Below, piece after piece: positions 61,799-64,000 of a stretch of 64,000 bases of DNA. The stretch is from positions 1,364,001-1,428,000 of the forward strand of contig MAAO01000006.1 of the NCBI GenBank assembly GCA_002163155.1. The letters are read 5' to 3'. The notes beneath the pieces are model-generated. The model was not told the origin of the DNA and did not search any database. It was given only the letters and a program-made list of their open reading frames with translations. Origin of the DNA: Halobacteriovorax marinus. GTDB taxonomy: Bacteria; Bdellovibrionota; Bacteriovoracia; Bacteriovoracales; Bacteriovoracaceae. Numbering within the stretch: position 1 is the first letter of the stretch; each line of letters starts with the position of its first letter. The position numbers and the translations under genes are program-made.

Positions 61799-64000
61799 CT
61801 AGGCGACTTTTGCGTCTTCTTTTATTGTAAAAATTGACTCTATCTCAGAGAAGATTTTCTTTTTAGAAAAAGGTTTATGTACTATCGAATGAACTAGGGA
61901 ATCCAAATCATCAGGATTATTGCTTTCGCTAAATTTTACGGCACCAGTCATGATGATAATTTCAGGCTGAATAATTTCAGTATTCTCTCTTATTTTTCTA
62001 ATGAATTGAGACCCAGACATTTGAGACATCTGCATGTCTGTGAGGATTAGTTCGTATAGGCCAGGATTTATAACATATTCATTGTAAGCATCATTAGCGT
62101 TATCGAATACTCTTACATTTATATCTATTGTCTCAAACATTAATTTTAAAATTTCTAAAATTTCTTTTTCGTCATCAACAATAATCATGTTCCTTAATAT
62201 AGGTTTCTTTGAAATTGATAAAGATGAGCTTTTAATGTTTTCTACAGTTTCAAGGTCTTCCTTTATTTGATTTAGTTTAAGATCATACTCCTCTCGTGTA
62301 TATTTTTTTATTGGAAAAGTCACAGAAAAAAGTGATCCAATATCTAAATCAGATTCAACTTCGATTTTTCCATGAAATTCTTTAACAATGTTTGTGGCTA
62401 GAGCAAGTCCTATCCCTGTTCCTTTATTTATATCTTTTGTTGTAAAGAAAGATTCGAATATCTTTTCTTTTATAGCTTTTGGTATACCTTTCCCGTTATC
62501 TTCTATACATACTTTAAAATTGTCTTCAGAAGAACTATTTGAAATATGTATATTCTTCTCTTCGTTATCTTCAATTGCGTCTTTGGCATTTGAGAGTAAG
62601 TTGATAATTACTTGTTGAAACTTTCCTCTGTTAGCATGAACTTCATAAATATGGTTTTCATCAGCGCAATCGTATGTGATATTGATACCTTTTTTAGTAT
62701 AAATATCATCAACCATTATAAGAATTTCATCGACACTATCTTGTATGTCAAAGTACTCTACATGATCAACATCAGATCTTGAAAACGAACGAAGTCCTTT
62801 AACTATATTGGCTATTCTTTTTACAGCGAGAGTACACTTGTGAATATAGGCCTTATACTTTTCATCAATACCTGGGATTTTCTCGAATTTCTTCCTTAAT
62901 ATACTTAAGTTACCTTGAATTATCGCCAAAGGATTATTAATCTCATGTCCAACACCAGCTGCAAGTTCTCCTATCGAAGCAAGCTTAGCGTTATGAGCAT
63001 TGATCCTTGTGAGTTCAATATTTTCGCTATTTTGTTTTGTTATTTTATCTAGCATATCATCTATAGATTTAGAAAGATCACCAATTTCATTCTTATTATT
63101 TAGATTACATCTTGTATCATAATTACCAAAGCTCACATCTCTAGATGTTTTGACTATTTGATCTAGTGGTCTTAGTAAGAAATGGATAATGAAGAAGAAT
63201 GCTAAAAGAGAAACTGTAATAACTAGAGCAATAATGGTAAGTACTACTTTATTTGTTGCATTTAATTCCTTTATCAGAGACGTCACGTTCACATATACTT
63301 GTAGTTTAGCACCTTCTCCAATTAGAGAGCTGGGTAGATTGATTGTCCTTTTTTTTATTAATTTATCTTCATATTCGATCAAGTCCCTGTTCTTTAATTT
63401 TGATACCTTATTAATGAACTCACTATCTTCATCGAGAGTAATGATATTTTCATCAAAAGTAAGTACTGAAGTATATTTCACTGAGTGGTTAAATTCTTTA
63501 AGAATTGATCGAGTATCTACAAAGTAGCTAATGTAGAAAGTCTCTTCATTTTCCTCATGCTCTACTGGCATTATTACAATGAATTTTCGTTCAAGGTTTC
63601 CATTTTGATAAAAACCTGAAGTTATTGCATCATCATCTTTTGCTTTAAGTAATAATGCTCTAAAGCCTTCGTTATGAATTATGTCTCCCTTAAGGTTTCT
63701 CTCTACGTTGTAAATGGAGATTGGTCTTAAATTTTCGTTGTGGGCTACAATTCTTTCAACTCCAAACTTAATTGAGATTTGATTTCCAATTCCAAGAAGG
63801 CCTTGTTCCCATCTTTCTCTTTGTGTTTTAATTTCAGTTAGGGGATTAAGGTTTTTATCTATTAACCAAGGTCTTACCCAAGAAATCAGTCCCTCTCTCT
63901 GATGATGAATGATTGATTCAAATAAATTTATCTGTTCAAGAATATTTTTCTTTTCGAATGTCTTTATTGTTCTATTTTCAACTTCTTTAGAAATATACGG
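61799..64000 (-). CDS. Hybrid sensor histidine kinase, 5' end outside window
   Basis: The frame is open to the window end, so the visible part is about 733 residues. Order: periplasmic sensor region; membrane helix (VVLTIIALVITVSLLAFFFI); HAMP-like segment (RPLDQIVKTSRDVSFGNYDT); HisKA with GELAAGVGHEINNPLAII; HATPase with VIINLLSNAKDAIEDNEEKN, IEDNGKGIPK and GTGIGLALATNIVKEFHGKI; and a C-terminal receiver (MIIVDDEKEILEIL, ELILTDMQMSQMSG, VHKPFSKKK). An ATG inside the frame at 63571 would remove most of the sensor and is not the start. Confidence 0.92.
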   Translation of the reverse strand, partial: PYISKEVENRTIKTFEKKNILEQINLFESIIHHQREGLISWVRPWLIDKNLNPLTEIKTQRERWEQGLLGIGNQISIKFGVERIVAHNENLRPISIYNVERNLKGDIIHNEGFRALLLKAKDDDAITSGFYQNGNLERKFIVIMPVEHEENEETFYISYFVDTRSILKEFNHSVKYTSVLTFDENIITLDEDSEFINKVSKLKNRDLIEYEDKLIKKRTINLPSSLIGEGAKLQVYVNVTSLIKELNATNKVVLTIIALVITVSLLAFFFIIHFLLRPLDQIVKTSRDVSFGNYDTRCNLNNKNEIGDLSKSIDDMLDKITKQNSENIELTRINAHNAKLASIGELAAGVGHEINNPLAIIQGNLSILRKKFEKIPGIDEKYKAYIHKCTLAVKRIANIVKGLRSFSRSDVDHVEYFDIQDSVDEILIMVDDIYTKKGINITYDCADENHIYEVHANRGKFQQVIINLLSNAKDAIEDNEEKNIHISNSSSEDNFKVCIEDNGKGIPKAIKEKIFESFFTTKDINKGTGIGLALATNIVKEFHGKIEVESDLDIGSLFSVTFPIKKYTREEYDLKLNQIKEDLETVENIKSSSLSISKKPILRNMIIVDDEKEILEILKLMFETIDINVRVFDNANDAYNEYVINPGLYELILTDMQMSQMSGSQFIRKIRENTEIIQPEIIIMTGAVKFSESNNPDDLDSLVHSIVHKPFSKKKIFSEIESIFTIKEDAKVA

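Overview
The window is AT-rich (well under 40% G+C by eye) and consists mostly of small, lineage-specific genes. Many are secreted or lipoproteins. There are ankyrin and leucine-rich-repeat proteins, orphan solute-binding proteins, an SMP-30-type protein, a YkuD_2-type L,D-transpeptidase and large two-component kinases. This mix suggests a marine Bdellovibrio-and-like organism (Bacteriovorax/Halobacteriovorax type). That placement is an inference from content only; there is no rRNA or tRNA gene here to confirm it.

The dominant feature is a dispersed repeat, called R1 to R36 below. The full form is about 140 bp (141 bp in its five identical copies), running from a left end of the form t-R-YY-CTAAG (tacctaag or tatctaag) to a right end ...tcctatcctt. 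About 36 full or decayed copies lie between 482 and about 60340, all in the same orientation, and cut some 60 kb into units of roughly 0.1-4 kb, usually holding one to three genes. The arrangement resembles a large integron cassette array. However, the repeat does not match the canonical attC ends (RYYYAAC/GTTRRRY) and no intact integrase is present. Five copies (R4-R8) are identical. One unit is duplicated exactly from repeat to repeat (7771-9734). Many units begin or end with genes cut at the repeat edge: a tyrosine recombinase, two Rhs tips, an ORF6N protein, a LysE permease, an SGNH hydrolase, endonuclease I and a signal-peptide gene. In several units the minus-strand stop codon overlaps or abuts the last bases of the repeat.

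Layout: 1-5.4 kb has the end of an ankyrin gene, a nucleotidyltransferase-module remnant, a P-loop kinase, HigB/HigA and an IS91-family element. 5.4-7.6 kb has a recombinase fragment and two orphan Rhs C-terminal tips with candidate immunity proteins. 7.7-15.5 kb has a tandemly duplicated cassette, an epimerase plus MFS pair, gene fragments, and a probable toxin-antitoxin pair. 15.8-21 kb has Fic, a substrate-binding-like protein, and a second nucleotidyltransferase module with an IS91-derived remnant. 21-33 kb has secreted ankyrin, LRR and PPC proteins and a RelA/SpoT synthetase. 33-50 kb has secreted proteins, a (CT)25 tract, a FIST-like/winged-helix/histidine-kinase cluster, and lipoproteins. 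50.8-53.9 kb is a zinc/manganese-type uptake operon without an ATPase gene. 54-60 kb has a third solute-binding protein, an SMP-30 protein, a cold-shock protein and a radical SAM protein. From 60.6 kb to the end are an L,D-transpeptidase and a hybrid kinase, and no further repeats; this looks like the chromosomal flank.

The units do not form a pathway. What they share is how they are packaged. Defence or toxin-type modules (HigBA, nucleotidyltransferases, Fic, RelA/SpoT, Rhs tips) cluster in the left third together with the least-diverged repeats. Secreted proteins and more decayed repeats fill the right two thirds.
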